Source: Epiperipatus broadwayi
Lineage: Eukaryota; Onychophora; Udeonychophora; Euonychophora; Peripatidae
Direction: 5' to 3'
NCBI GenBank assembly: GCA_028023455.1
Contig: JAQFVV010000256.1
Coordinates: forward strand, 62,001-126,000
DNA: 64,000 bases
Shown here: one piece after another, positions 22,129 to 34,040 of the stretch
How the letters are laid out: the number at the start of each line of letters is the position of its first letter
Position numbering within the stretch: position 1 is the stretch's first letter
Notes under the pieces: generated by a model
What the model was told of the DNA's origin: nothing
The model's input: only the letters and a program-made list of their open reading frames with translations
Databases searched by the model: none
Made by a program: the position numbers and the translations under genes

Positions 22129-25100
22129 TGTGACCATCTGAATGGGCACAAGGAATTGAGATGCTTTGTATCTGCATTAAATAGTTATATTATATTTAAA
22201 AAAAAAAGCCTTAGAATTTTAAAATTTTTTGCTGGAAATTGTTTAAAGCTTAGATATGGATTGACTATGCAGTTGATTGACCACTTTATAGGTATTCATT
22301 ACTATTAGTGTGGTTAATGAGATATTTAATGTAAGGAAGAGGGGTTGTTTATTAATGGAATTGATACATTTTGTCAGAAAGATGCAAAGTTATTTTATAT
22401 TAGTGTAATATTGATTGAATGGTTTCAAAATCCTTATTCTTTAATATTTATCCTTTTGTCAACAATTCATATCCATTTCAATTATATTTAGTCAAGATAG
22501 TTTAATATTTAGGTTGCAGTACATGTGTGTGCATGTATGACTCTGCATCATTTTCATTTCATTTTCATCTTTTAATAACAGCAAACAATAGTACATGTAC
22601 AATAAAAACATTTAAATTACAGTAATTATCTTAAATAATTTAACAAATATATATTTCTTTTCAATGATTAATAGATAGTTGAATCAATGAATTATTTTAC
22701 AAATTAAATAAATTATTAATCATGTTTGTTTAATAGTTAATTAATATTCATTTTTCTTTCAAGTTTGTAAAAGCTATTTATTTTATTTATTTTTTTTTGT
22801 CTTGATTTAATCAGAATGAATTTTTTTTTAGAAAAGATTTTTTTTTTGGAATATGTAATTAGCTTAGATAGAAAAGAAGTGTGGGAGTAACCTTATGAAG
22901 GGAAATGACCTTTTGCTAAAGGGAGCTATTTAACAAAGATCTCCAGTAAAAAAAAATTGCTTATTATGTAACGTAATTGTAGCCAGTAAACAGTGGCTCA
23001 TGATTGTAAAATTTAAAGCCAGTTGCTGAAGTCAAATTGATTTTAAAAAGGCTTTGGAGTAAAACTTCGAAAGGATCTTAAGAAATTTATTATGGGAAAA
23101 GTTAACTAGAATGCAATTCTAAATTTAAAAAAAGGGTACATTAGTTTACTTTGCTGTCTTTGATTTAAACATTTTGAATTAACCCCTTCATAACTATTGC
23201 TTTTTTTAAAAAATGTATGTTGATAATGTCCAGTCTACATTACTTCATTTAATTGTCATTTTAAATAAGAATAAATTGCATGAATATTATTGCTGTATAA
23301 CTAACCAATGTGTGTCTTTTAATATATCTGGAAAACGCATGCAGAACTATTTTACAGAATATATTATAATTCTTCACTATTTTTCATGTTGTGTTTTTGT
23401 GAGGATTAAACATAAAATTAAGGATATCATATTTTGATAAATCATGCCATGTTTAAATTCATCATAAAGAGATAACAGTATTTATTTAGCTGGTATTTCT
23501 GGAAATAATACGTATTTTAAAATGAAGGAAATAAAATGTGAGTTATTTCAAATTAAGTATTTGCTTAAATCGAATGGAAGGATAGAAATGTGGGTAATTT
23601 TTGTTCTCTTTGATAAAGATGGAAAATAAAACAAAGTATTATTAATTGTGGAATTACTAACGAATCATGGTATCTTAATTGACAATATTTAAGGATAAAC
23701 CATGTGTATAATAGACTATAAAGTGTCAAATGCTATTCAAGAAACTACTAAGGATAATTGCATATTTAATCTAGAACTACAACGGAGAATGTCTTATATT
23801 TTCAGTATAATAAAGAAGAAATTAATTGCTTATGTGTGATTTGGTACCTCAAATAGATATGCTATGAACACTGGAGGTGCTAGGTCATATTTAAGTTATG
23901 ATTATATTTTTTTAAGTTGTCCTGCAAAAGTTTATTTTAATTTAAATTCAGTTTGTAATGTGTCCCATATTATTTCATAAACCTGGAGCAGAGCTTTGAA
24001 AGTGAACTTTTATTTTAAGTTACAAAACAAATAACTTTTGTTTCTTTATTTTTTTTCATTGCTTGTCATTTATTAATGCATATTATTGATAGATAGGCTT
24101 ACTTATTATTATGTTTTATTATAATTTGGGTTATTTTGACCTTAAAGATCATCTCCGAAGCGTATCCAAATGAGGAATACGCTGGTAAAAATTGATTGTG
24201 TACAAATAGGTATTATTGTTCTTTTACAAAGGTAAAAGAAAGAATTTTTTATTTAATATATTATTAGAGAGGTTTATATTTATTTTGTATACTTTATTAT
24301 CTCAAAGTGAGAATTTTGTTCTTTTTAAAATCAACGAACGTATAATAGAAATAGTTTGCTAGATATGAAAGAAAGTTCGTTTGTAATAATTCTAACTATT
24401 AAATTTTAAAAGTAACCTAAAGCTTATTCGTAATTAAAAGTTATACCTTAATGCAATATTTAATTACCATGTTGCCTGCATAGTGTGTAATTTAGAGTTA
24501 ATTTTATATATACTTTTATTCGCAGGTGTGTGTCTGTTTTGCACAATTATGACATTTGTTTGATAAAGTTCAGTTTGTGAATATTTTATGTATAAATTTT
24601 GGATGCTGTCATATTCTATTGAGTTCAATGGATTAGTATGTTATCTGTATGTATTTATCTGCCAGCATGTATTTATAATGTTCGATATTTAGAAAAGCTT
24701 TGAGAATGGAAAGAAATCTGATTGCGTTATAATGTTTGTAGGGATAAAAGATTTTGCTTATGTAGTATATGTTTTCCATGAGTAGAGCCTAGTTTATATT
24801 AGATGCATGTGATTAAATGATATTTTTTGAAGTTAAGTGATGTTTTCTTAGAGCCCTGGTGATGAGGAAAAAGTCCCCACCAATAGTGTATTTAGAAGTT
24901 GATGAGTTATTGTTAAAGTATGATTAAATGATGTTTAGGAAGTTATGTGATGTTTTTTTTATATTCTTGGTGCTGAGAAAAGGTTCCCCACCAACAGTGT
25001 ATTTAGAATCAGATAAATTATTGTAGAAGTGTTCAGTAAGTTTATCTGCTCCTCATGTAGAATTCCCTTATAATGTATAGTCTGTATAATCATGAAATAT

Positions 25101-26709
25101 AGCTCTGTGTTAATTAATATGTGGCCAGATAAATTGTTAAATTAATTCTTGATGTAATATTAGTGTCTTATTTTATTGATGAATTATGACATTGTCCGAA
25201 ATAAAATAATTGTATGATATTTTCTTAATGAATGGAGAGTTTGTAGAAAAGATTATTTTCTATTATTGTTCCTTGACACATGCACACACACGCGTAATAT
25301 AAATAATATCATGTATATAAAGTATAGAGTTATTGAAATTAAAATGAGAAATAAAAGCTTTTGAAATACATTACATTCATTTAAATAGAAGTATAAAGTT
25401 ATTGAGATTAAAACAGGAAATAAATATTTTAAAATACAGTGTACTTATTTAAATAAAGGTTATAAATCATCAAATCATCAGAATGAACATGATTTTGTTG
25501 CTATGCATGAAAGGTATACATAATTGAAAGTGATTATTTAGTCAATTAGATAAAGTTGCTTTGTTGAGAGCCAAATATAATTAATTTGATTTATTTTATT
25601 AATCAATAGTAATATCCTCTCAAAAGTATTTTTGTGCTAATAATATAACATGTTGTTTATTTAGTGTCATGTAGATGAAACATGTAGGCAAAGCATGTGT
25701 TCGAAGTCAGAATATTTAAGTTTTGTTGTTAATTTGCTTTGATAATAGGGATAATCCCAAACTGATGCTCAAATTTTATTTGATAATTTAAAAATCTGTA
25801 GGACACGTAGTCCAATTGTAAATATCATGTTAAACGAAATTAATTTAGTGTAATAAATGATGTGTTTTATTTATTTAAAATCTTAAAAACTGTGTCTTGA
25901 GTTATTCTTGTGTACATTTGTGCTTTCCATTTCCACATCTCCACATTTCATAAATCTATTATAAAATAGATATATTACTTTAGAGTTATAATATTAAATC
26001 TGCTGGTGTCTGACAATATTGTTTTTCTTAATCCAAACATTATAAAGAACATTTGCTACTTGATAAACGTATTAGAAAGGTTGCCAAGTTAGTATATTTG
26101 TTAGATGATGAGAGATTAAAATACCCTATTTCTGTCATTATCTTATTATTGAAACACAGTAAAATATTTGTCAATTTGTTTCATTACATTTTTATCATAC
26201 TTTAGAATTATAATTTATGGGCCAATGTATTTTATTTAATTCAACTGTGTTTGTTAAATTCCCTGAGATCTTATTATTTATTTCTTGATTGGCATTAAAG
26301 TAGATGTTTAGATTATGATATGCCAAGTCATAGAATTGTTTAGGAATATAATTATAGCAAGCTGACATATGTTGTATTTGGATGAAGAAAGAAATTAAGT
26401 TTAAAGTATATTTTAATAGACTGTACCAAATAAACATTATGATTCTTTATCATACAATTAATTAACAAAGGAATTTACATTATATTAAATGTTTGTAATA
26501 TTTCTTCTTTTATTCATTTATCATCATATATCTTATGAACTGCCTATAGCCTCCCACTGAGCTGAGCTGAACATAAACTTAAATATAGAGTCTCAGTAAT
26601 AATTTTGTATTATATATCTTTTTATATTGTTCTATTCATTAATAGAACTGGCACTTGGCCAATTTCACTCATGTAATGTATATGAGTGGTGTTGGGAGTG
26701 TAGGTTATA
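22129..26709 (+). repeat. Left LTR (LTR1)
   Basis: It is nearly identical to 29,456-34,024 with scattered substitutions and small indels. Unusually large for an animal LTR. Matching short frames in the two copies (23,213 and 30,530 plus; 26,195 and 33,510 minus) simply reflect the duplication and differ at their ends, so I do not call them genes. Internal features include a roughly 110-bp tandem pair at about 24,809-25,029 and AATAAA-type signals. No TATA box or start site can be assigned with confidence in such AT-rich DNA. Confidence 0.75.
24809..25029 (+). repeat. ~110-bp tandem duplication inside LTR1
   Basis: Two units (about 24,809-24,918 and 24,919-25,029) share TGATTAAATGAT, GTGATGTTTT, TTGGTG or CTGGTG, CCCCACCAA and AGTGTATTTAGAA in the same order. 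The same pair exists in LTR2 at about 32,121-32,342, so the duplication predates insertion. Tandem units in LTRs often lie in transcription control regions. Confidence 0.75.
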
Positions 26710-26714
26710 GGGTA

Positions 26715-26740
26715 CGTCTTCTGTTCGCCCATCGTGGGGC
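26715..26740 (+). promoter_or_regulatory. Candidate primer-binding site, tRNA-Lys-like
   Basis: The 18 bases ending at 26,740 (GTTCGCCCATCGTGGGGC) match 14 of 18 positions of the tRNA-Lys1,2 primer site TGGCGCCCAACGTGGGGC used by several retroelements. The site lies 13 bp after the end of LTR1. The three bases facing the tRNA CCA end mismatch, which weakens the call. An imperfect copy of the surrounding 22 bp lies at 26,971-26,992, beyond the minisatellite, and that copy does contain TGG. Confidence 0.4.
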
Positions 26741-26939
26741 TTCGACATAGCTTTGGTGGCTTCTACATAGCTTTGGTGGCTTTGACATGGCTTTGGTGGC
26801 TTTGACATGGCTTCGGTGGCTTCAACATAGCTTTGGTGGCTTTGACATAGCTTCGGTGGCTTCGACATAGCTTCAGTGGCTTTGGCATAGCTTTGGTGGC
26901 TTCGACATGGCCTTGGTAGCCTCGACATGGCCTGGTTGA
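26739..26939 (+). repeat. 20-bp minisatellite, about ten units
   Basis: About ten tandem units of consensus CTTYGACATAGCTTTGGTGG, varying at a few positions. On the minus strand it gives a repetitive EAMSKPPK-type peptide in the 145-codon frame at 26,665-27,102. That frame runs into LTR1 and is best seen as a by-product of 20-bp repeats, not a gene. It sits between two imperfect copies of the primer-site region. Confidence 0.85.
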
Positions 26940-27558
26940 ATTGATTGATCGATTGATGATGATGAATAGAACGTTTTCTGGTCACCCATCGTAATCGCAT
27001 TGATAGATATATTGTGACATAGATAAGACAAGTTGTGGTTCTGTGGGCTTCATAACTATAATGATGTCTGTCTAATAGGATTATATTGTATACAGCCAAC
27101 ATATCAAATTTGATAAATAAAAGTTGTATATTTTAAAGTGAATATTGGTTATAGTTTTGAATGGCAAAGAGAGCTTAGCTTAATGATCATGCTTATTAAA
27201 ATCGTGTTGTCTTCATTATTATATAGAAGTCAATTTAATGTACAATGTAAATGTAGGTGAATATAGAGATTTTATCTAGATAAATTATTAGTGTTTGGAT
27301 CGATATTGTCAGAGTATACAGTGCCATAATTTTGCTATCAAATGTGGAAACCGAATGTTGCATGAAATAACACAAATAAACATACTAGAATAAGCTTATG
27401 TACTTATAAGTGATGATGGGAAATTTAGATTGTTTGATTGGAGAAAGAGAGTGAAGCTGATGTACCTTACCTTATCTTACCGTATTTTATCTTACCTTTT
27501 CTTATATACCTTACCTTTTCTTTGTCTGTGAATATTAATAAGTAAAAATATAAATATT
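26940..27558 (+). other. Leader region of the large LTR element
   Basis: It contains the second 22-bp CCCATCGT-bearing repeat (26,971-26,992), AT-rich sequence, and a degenerate CTTACCTTAT repeat at about 27,464-27,520 just upstream of the ATG at 27,559. No other feature was found. Confidence 0.5.
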
Positions 27559-29276
27559 ATGGAAGTGTTTAATATTTGTGAAGATTTGGGTGGGTCCCAA
27601 GAAATATTATCTCCAGAGGGGATTGTCTTGTCTCCTGATATAGATTCGGGAAATGAAACTATGAACATCCTGAATAGAGAAGATAGTAGGGCAGAAAATG
27701 TCTCATTGGGAGGAGCATTTGATTACTCCAGATTAATTGATGAAATAAATAAGAGCTTTAGTAAACAAATGTTAGAGATGATGTTAGAAATAAAAGGAAT
27801 GTTCAGAAAGAATGTCCAACAAGTAGAACTAGAAGCATCAGAAACAAAATTAGAGGTAGAATTAGAAACCCTAAAAATAATGCCAGAGAAATTATCAGAT
27901 GATGTTCAACCAGAATTTGAAGTAAATCAAATAAAAAAGGAAGATGAGACATTTGTTGATTCTGTTAGTGAGAACCCTCGGGTAGTTATTCAATTAGTCA
28001 GTCAATGTAATGTATCAGTTGGTAAAAAAGTGGAAGATCAAAAAGAAAGTGCTGATGTAATTAATTCAGACATTGTAGTGGGTAGTATCATAGTAGATGG
28101 AATGGGACAGGCTAGACAGATTTCCAAGCTACATTGAAACAGATAAGGGCAATGATGGCAGATTGTCAAAGACACATAAAAGAAATGAAGGAAGCAGTAT
28201 TAGAAATTCGGGAGTGTAACCGAGAACTAGAATTGCATAAAAAAGAAATAGCAGAGAAAATTAAGGAAGCGTGAGAGGTATCCCAAAGACATTTAGTTAC
28301 GGGTTTGAAACCTCAAAATTTTGTAAGAGAAAGAGAATTAGGTGTTCCTAGATGAGTAGAAGTAAAACTAGAAGTATCAGAAGTGAAGTTAGAAGTGCAA
28401 GATAGTAAAAGTCAAAGTATAAAAATAAAGGAACTTAGGGAAAACGTTAGTAGCCAGATATTCAAGACAGAAATTATAAAATTAGATATTAGGGATCAAC
28501 TACATCAGAGTAGATTAAATGATAATAATCTGGAATTACCACTTAAGGAAAAAGGTCGACTGATTGCTAAATTAGTTCATCAAAATTACAGTTTATATGG
28601 TCGTGAACTAAAAGCATACCAAAATATTAAGGAGATAATTAGTCAAGAACTAAAATTGGATAAGAAGGAAGTTATGAATGTGTTTAATGATTTCAAGGAA
28701 AATTGTGATAAAAATGATGAGATTATTAGATTAATGAAGTTGGGAGTGTTTTCTTTGGGCATGAAATATCCAGAAATTTTAAGAAGCAAATTGGTAAAGA
28801 TTACTGATATTACCAGCAATAAATTTAAAAATAAAGGTATAGTTTCTGAGTGTGCTCTTAATAATGTAGATTGCTTTATGAAGAGGAATGTCTGTAGAAA
28901 GGTGTTATATGCAGGTAGTAAACATGTAATACCTAGTATAAAACAAATAATGGAATATTGTAATCATGTTAAAGAGACTGATAAGCTAAAAATTAAATGC
29001 AAGTTTAAAAAGACACATATATTTTGTATAGACTGTCTTAAAAAGAAAAAGATTATTGGTCTAGAAGAAAGCTTGAGAAAAGCCAAATTCCAATTCAAAA
29101 GAGCAAAAGGAAAGTTAGTTCATGAAAATACTCTTAAGAAAGTTAAAAACAAAGAAAAGAATAGCCAAAAGGTTAAAGTTAAATCCCAGACAATAAGGGT
29201 AAATTCTCATATGGAAAGAGTTGTTAGAAGACAAGAAATCAAGAATATATGCACAAGATTTAAGAAGTACCCATAA
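27559..29276 (+). pseudogene. Orphan K/E-rich ORF of the LTR element (gag position), damaged
   Basis: An ATG at 27,559 opens a 192-codon frame to 28,137. A second frame, continuous with an open stretch from about 28,114, runs to 29,276. They appear to be one former ORF of about 570 codons with a frameshift between 28,114 and 28,137 and in-frame TGA stops at 28,272 and 28,353. The N-terminal part is acidic. The middle (about 27,730-28,360) is rich in Glu, Lys, Leu and Ile in heptad-like order, suggesting coiled coil. The C-terminal part is strongly basic with a cysteine cluster (CKFKKTHIFCIDCLKKKK near 29,000-29,055) that could bind zinc or nucleic acid. Position after the leader and basic C-terminus fit a Gag-like protein, but I recognise no family and no CCHC knuckle, so the function is unknown. 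Confidence 0.55.
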
Positions 29277-29455
29277 GGCTCATAGCTTAATACCATATCC
29301 AGTTAAAGTATCAAATAATTAATAGATGTGAGAATATAAAATTTTGTATGCATAGTTTCCTAAAGTGTAAATTAATTTTATTTGTGTTGTTTAATAATGA
29401 TTAACATAACCTAATGGTGTTACTTAATTCATTTTTTTTATAAGGACAAGGGATT
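29277..29455 (+). other. 3' interior of the LTR element with short purine tract
   Basis: Non-coding sequence between the ORF and LTR2. TAAGGACAAGGGA at about 29,440-29,453 is purine-rich and lies just upstream of LTR2, where a polypurine tract for plus-strand priming would be expected. It is short and interrupted by a C, so the call is tentative. Confidence 0.4.
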
Positions 29456-32400
29456 TCTGACCATCTGAATGGGCACAAGGAATTGAGTTGCTTTGTATCT
29501 GCATTAAATAGTTATATTATATTAAAAAAAAAGAAATAGCCTTAGAATTTTAAAAAATTTTGCTGGAAATTGTTTAAAGTTTATATATGGATTGACTATG
29601 CAGTTGATTGACCACTTTATAGGTATTCATTACTATTAGTGTGGTTAATGAGATATTTAATGTAAGAAAGAGGGGTTGTTTATTAATGGAATTGATACAT
29701 TTTGTCAGAAAGATGCAAAGTTATTTTATATTAGTGTAATATTGGTTGAATGGTTTCAAAATCCTTATTCTTTAATACTTATCCTTTTGTCAACAATTAA
29801 TAGCCATTTCAATTATATTTAGTTAAGATAGTTTAATATTTAGGTTGCAGTACATGTGTATGCATGTATGACTCTGCATCATTTTCATTTCATTTTCATC
29901 TTTTAATAACAGCAAACAATAGTACATGTACAATAAAAACATTTAAATTACAGTAATTATCTTAAATAATTTAACAAATATATATTTCTTTTCAATGATT
30001 AATAGATAGTTGAATCAATGAATTATTTTACAAATTAAATAAATTATTAATCATTTTTGTTTAATAGTTAATTAATATTCATTTTTCTTTCAAGTTTGTA
30101 AAAGCTATTTATTTTATTTTTTTTTGTCTTGATTTAATCAGAATATTTTTTTTTTTAGAAAAGATTTTTTTTTTTAATATGTAATTAGCTTAGATAGAAA
30201 AAAAGTGTGGGAGTAACCTTGTGAAGGGAAATGACCTTTTGCTAAAGGCAGCAATTTAACAAAGATCTTCAGTAAAAACAATTTGCTTAATTGTAGCCAG
30301 TAAACAGTGGCTCATGATTGTAAAATTTAAAGCCAGTTGCTGAAGTCAAATTGATTTTAAAAAGGCTTTGGAGTAAAACTTCGAAAGGATCTTAAGAAAT
30401 TTATTATGGGAAAAGTTAACTAGAATGCAATTCTAAATTTAAAAAAAGGGTACATTAATTTACTTTGCTCTCTTTGATTTAAACATTTTGAATTAACCCC
30501 TTCATAACTATTGTTTTTTTTTTAAAAAAATGTATGTTGATAATGTCCAGTCTACATTACTTCATTTAATTGTCATTTTAAATAAGAATAAATTGCATGA
30601 ATATTATTGCTGTATCACTAACCAACGTGTGTCTTTTAATATATCTGGAAAACGCATACAGAACTATTTTACAGAATATATTTTAATTCTTCACTATTTT
30701 CCGTGTTGTGTTTTTGTGAGGATTAAACATAAAATTAAGAATATGCATATTTTGATAAATCATGCCATGTTTAAATTCATCATAAAGAGATAACAGTATT
30801 TATTTAGCTGGTATTTCTGGAAATAATACGTATTTTAAAATAAAGAAAATAAAATGTGAGTTATTTCAAATTAAGTATTTGCTTAAATCGAATGGAAGGA
30901 TAGAAATGCGGGTAATTTTTGTTCTCTTCAATAAAGATGGAAAATAAAACAAAGTATTATTAATTGTGGAATTACTAACGAATCATGGTATCTTAATTGA
31001 CAATATTTAAGGATAAACCATGCATATAATAGACTATAAAGTGTCAAATGCTATTCAAGAAACTACTAAGGATAATTGCATATTTAATGTAGAACTACAA
31101 CGGAGAATGTCTTATATTTTCAGTATAATAAAGGAGAAATTAATTGCTTGTGTGTGATTTGGTACCTCAAATAGATATGCTATGAACACTGGAGGTGCTA
31201 GGTCATATTTAAGCTATGATTATATTTTTTAAGTTGTCCTGCAGAAGTTTATTTTAATTTAAATTCAATTTGGAATGTGTCCCATACTGTTTCATAAACC
31301 TGGAGCAGAGCTTTGCAAGTGAACTTTTATTTTAAGTTACAAAACAAATAACTTTTGTTTCTTTATTTTTTTTTATTGCTTGTCATTATTAATGCATATC
31401 ATTGATAGAGAGGCTTACTTATTATTATGTTTTATTATAATTTGGGTTATTTTGACCTTCAAGATCGTCTCCAAAGTGTATCCAAATGAGGAATACGCTG
31501 GTAAAAATTGATTGTGTACAAATAGGTCTTATTGTTCTTTTACGAAGATAAAAGAAATAAATTTTTTTTAATATATTATTACAGAGGTTTATATGTATTT
31601 TGTATACTTTATTATCTCAAAGTGAGAATTTTGTTCTTTTTAAAATCAACGAACGTATAATAGAAATAGTTTGCTAGATATGAAAGAAAATTCGTTCATA
31701 ATAATTCTATTAGATTTTAAAAGTAACCTAAAGCTTATTCTGAATTAAAAGTTATACCTTAATGCAATATTTAATTACCATCTTGCCTGCATAGTGTGTA
31801 ATTTAGAGTTAATTTTATATATACTTTTATTCGCAGGTGTGTGTCTGTTTTGCACAATTATGACATTTGTTTGATAAAGTTCAGTTTATGAATATTTTAT
31901 GTATAAATTTCAGATGCTGTCATATTCTACTGAGTTGAAGGGATTAGTATGTTATCTGTATGTATTTATCTGCCAGCGTGTATTTATAATGTTCGATATT
32001 TAGAAAAGCTTTGAGAATGGAAAGAAATCTGATTGCGTTATAATGTTTGTAGGGATAAAAGATTTTGCTTATTTAGTATATGTTTTTCCATGAGTAGAGC
32101 CTAGTTTATATTATATGCGTATGATTAAATGATATTTTTTGAAGTTAAGTGATGTTTTCTTAGAGCCCTGGTGATGAGGAAGAAGTCCCCACCAATAGTG
32201 TATTTAGAAGTAGATGAGTTATTGTTGAAGTATGATTAAATGATGTTTAGGAAGTTATGTGATGTTTTTCTTATATTCTTGGTGATGAGGAAAGGTTCCC
32301 CACCAACAGTGTATTTAGAATCAGATGAATTATTGTAGAAGTGTTCAGTAAGAGTTTATCTGCTCCTCATGTAGAATTCCCTTATAACGTATAGTCTGTA

Positions 32401-34024
32401 TAATCATGAAATATAGCTCTGTGTTAATTAATATGTGGCCAGATAAATTGTTAAATTAATTCTTGATGTAATATTAGTGTCTTATTTTATTGATGAATTA
32501 CAACATTGTCCGAAATAAAATAATTGTATGATATTTTCTTAATGAATGGAGAGTTTGTAGAAAAGATTATTTTCTATTATTGTTGCTTGACACATGCATA
32601 CACATGCGTAATATAAATAATATCGTGTACATAAAGTATAGAGTTATTGAAATTAAAATGAGAAATAAATGCTTTTGAAATACATTACATTCATTTAAAT
32701 AGAAGTGTAAAGTTATTGAGATTAAAACGGGAAATAAATATTTTAAAATACAGTGTATTTATTTAAATAAAGGTTATAAATCATCAAATCATCAGAATGA
32801 ACATGATTTTGTTGCTATGCATGAAAGGTATATGTAATTGAAAGTGATTATTTAGTCAATTAGAGAAAGTTGCTTTGTTGAGAGCCAAATATAATTAATT
32901 TGATTTATTTTATTAATCAATAGTAATATCCTCTCAAAAGTATTTTTTTTGTGCTAATAATATAACATGTTGTTTATTTAGTGTCATGTAGATGAAACAT
33001 GTAGGCAAAGCATGTGTTTGAAGTCAGAATATTTAAGTTTTGTTGTTAATTTGCTTTGATAATAGGGATAATCCCAAACTGATGCTCAAAGTTTATTTGA
33101 TAATTTAAAAATCTGTAGGACAAGTAGTCCAATTGTAAATAACATGTTAGACCAAATTTATTTTAGTGTAATAAATGATTTGTTTTATTTATTTAAAATC
33201 TTAAAAAACTGTGTCTTGAGTTATTCTTGTGTACATTCGTGCTTTCCATTTCCACATTTCATAAATCCATTATAAAATAGATATATTACTTTAGAGTTAT
33301 AATATTAAATCTGCTGGTGTCTGAGAATATTGTTTTTCTTAATCCAAACATTATAAAGAACATTTGCTACTTGATAAACGTATTAGAAAGGTTGCCAAGT
33401 TAGTATATTTGTTAGATGATGATATGAGATTAAATACCCTATTTCTGTCATTATCTTATTATTGAAACACAGTAAAATATTTTAGTCAATTTGTTTCATT
33501 ACATTTTTATCATACTTTAGAATTATAATTTATGGGCCAATGTATTTTATTTAATTCAACTGTGTTTGTTAAATTCCCTGAGATCTTATTGTTTATTTCT
33601 TGATTGGCATTAAAGTAGATGTTTAGATTATGATATGCCAAGTCATAGAATTGTTTAGGAATATAATTATAGCAAGCTGATATATGTTGTATTTGGATGA
33701 AGGAAAAAATTAAATTTAAAGTATATTTTAATAGACTGTACCAAATAAACATTATCATTCTTTATCATACAATTAATTAACAAAGGAATTTACATTATAT
33801 TAAATGTTTTGTAATATTTCTTCTTTTATTCATTTATTATCATATATCTTATGAACTGCCTATAGCCTCCCACTGAGCTGAGCTAAACATAAACTTAAAT
33901 ATAGAGTATCAGTAATAATTTTGTATTATATATCTTATTATATTGTTCTATTCATTAATAGAACTGGCACCTGGGCATTTCGCTCATGTAATGTATATGA
34001 GTGGTGCTGGGAGTGTAGGTTATA
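29456..34024 (+). repeat. Right LTR (LTR2)
   Basis: Second copy of the large direct repeat. Its 5' end reads TCTGACCATCTG, against TGTGACCATCTG in LTR1, and its 3' end is the same GTAGGTTATA. Differences from LTR1 are scattered point changes and short indels, a few percent by eye. Confidence 0.75.
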
Positions 34025-34040
34025 ATATATATATATATTA

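Larger units (their letters stand above)
22129..34024 (+). mobile_element. Non-autonomous LTR retrotransposon with ~4.57-kb LTRs
   Basis: Two long direct repeats (22,129-26,709 and 29,456-34,024) enclose a 2,746-bp interior. The element starts TGTGACC after (TA)n and ends GGTTATA before (TA)n, which gives short inverted LTR-type ends and a TATA-type target duplication that cannot be sized inside the microsatellite. The interior holds a weak tRNA-Lys-like primer site, a minisatellite, a long damaged reading frame and a purine-rich AAGGACAAGGGA just before the second repeat. No protease, RT, RNase H or integrase motif was seen, so it would depend on a partner element. Large LTRs with a short non-coding or gag-like interior recall plant LARDs. 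Alternative: a segmental direct duplication, but the terminal motifs and (TA)n flanks at both outer ends favour a transposed unit. Confidence 0.7.

Noticed and set aside
23178-23200. TTAACCCCTTCATAAC as a second piggyBac-type end inside LTR1
   Set aside because: No matching AAGGGGTTAA end was found, and the same sequence is in LTR2 as part of the repeat.
23213-23437. Frame shared with 30,530-30,793 as a conserved small gene
   Set aside because: Both lie at the same place in the duplicated LTRs, so their similarity reflects the duplication; the C-termini differ and no domain is seen.
26195-26437. Minus-strand frame shared with 33,510-33,758
   Set aside because: Same reason: an LTR duplication product with no domain and no start context.
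26739-26939. CRISPR-like array
   Set aside because: Units are contiguous without spacers; it is a minisatellite in a eukaryotic retroelement.
26665-27102. 145-codon minus-strand frame with EAMSKPPK repeats as a repetitive protein
   Set aside because: The repeat unit is 20 bp (not a multiple of 3), the frame crosses the LTR border, and the peptide pattern follows from the minisatellite.
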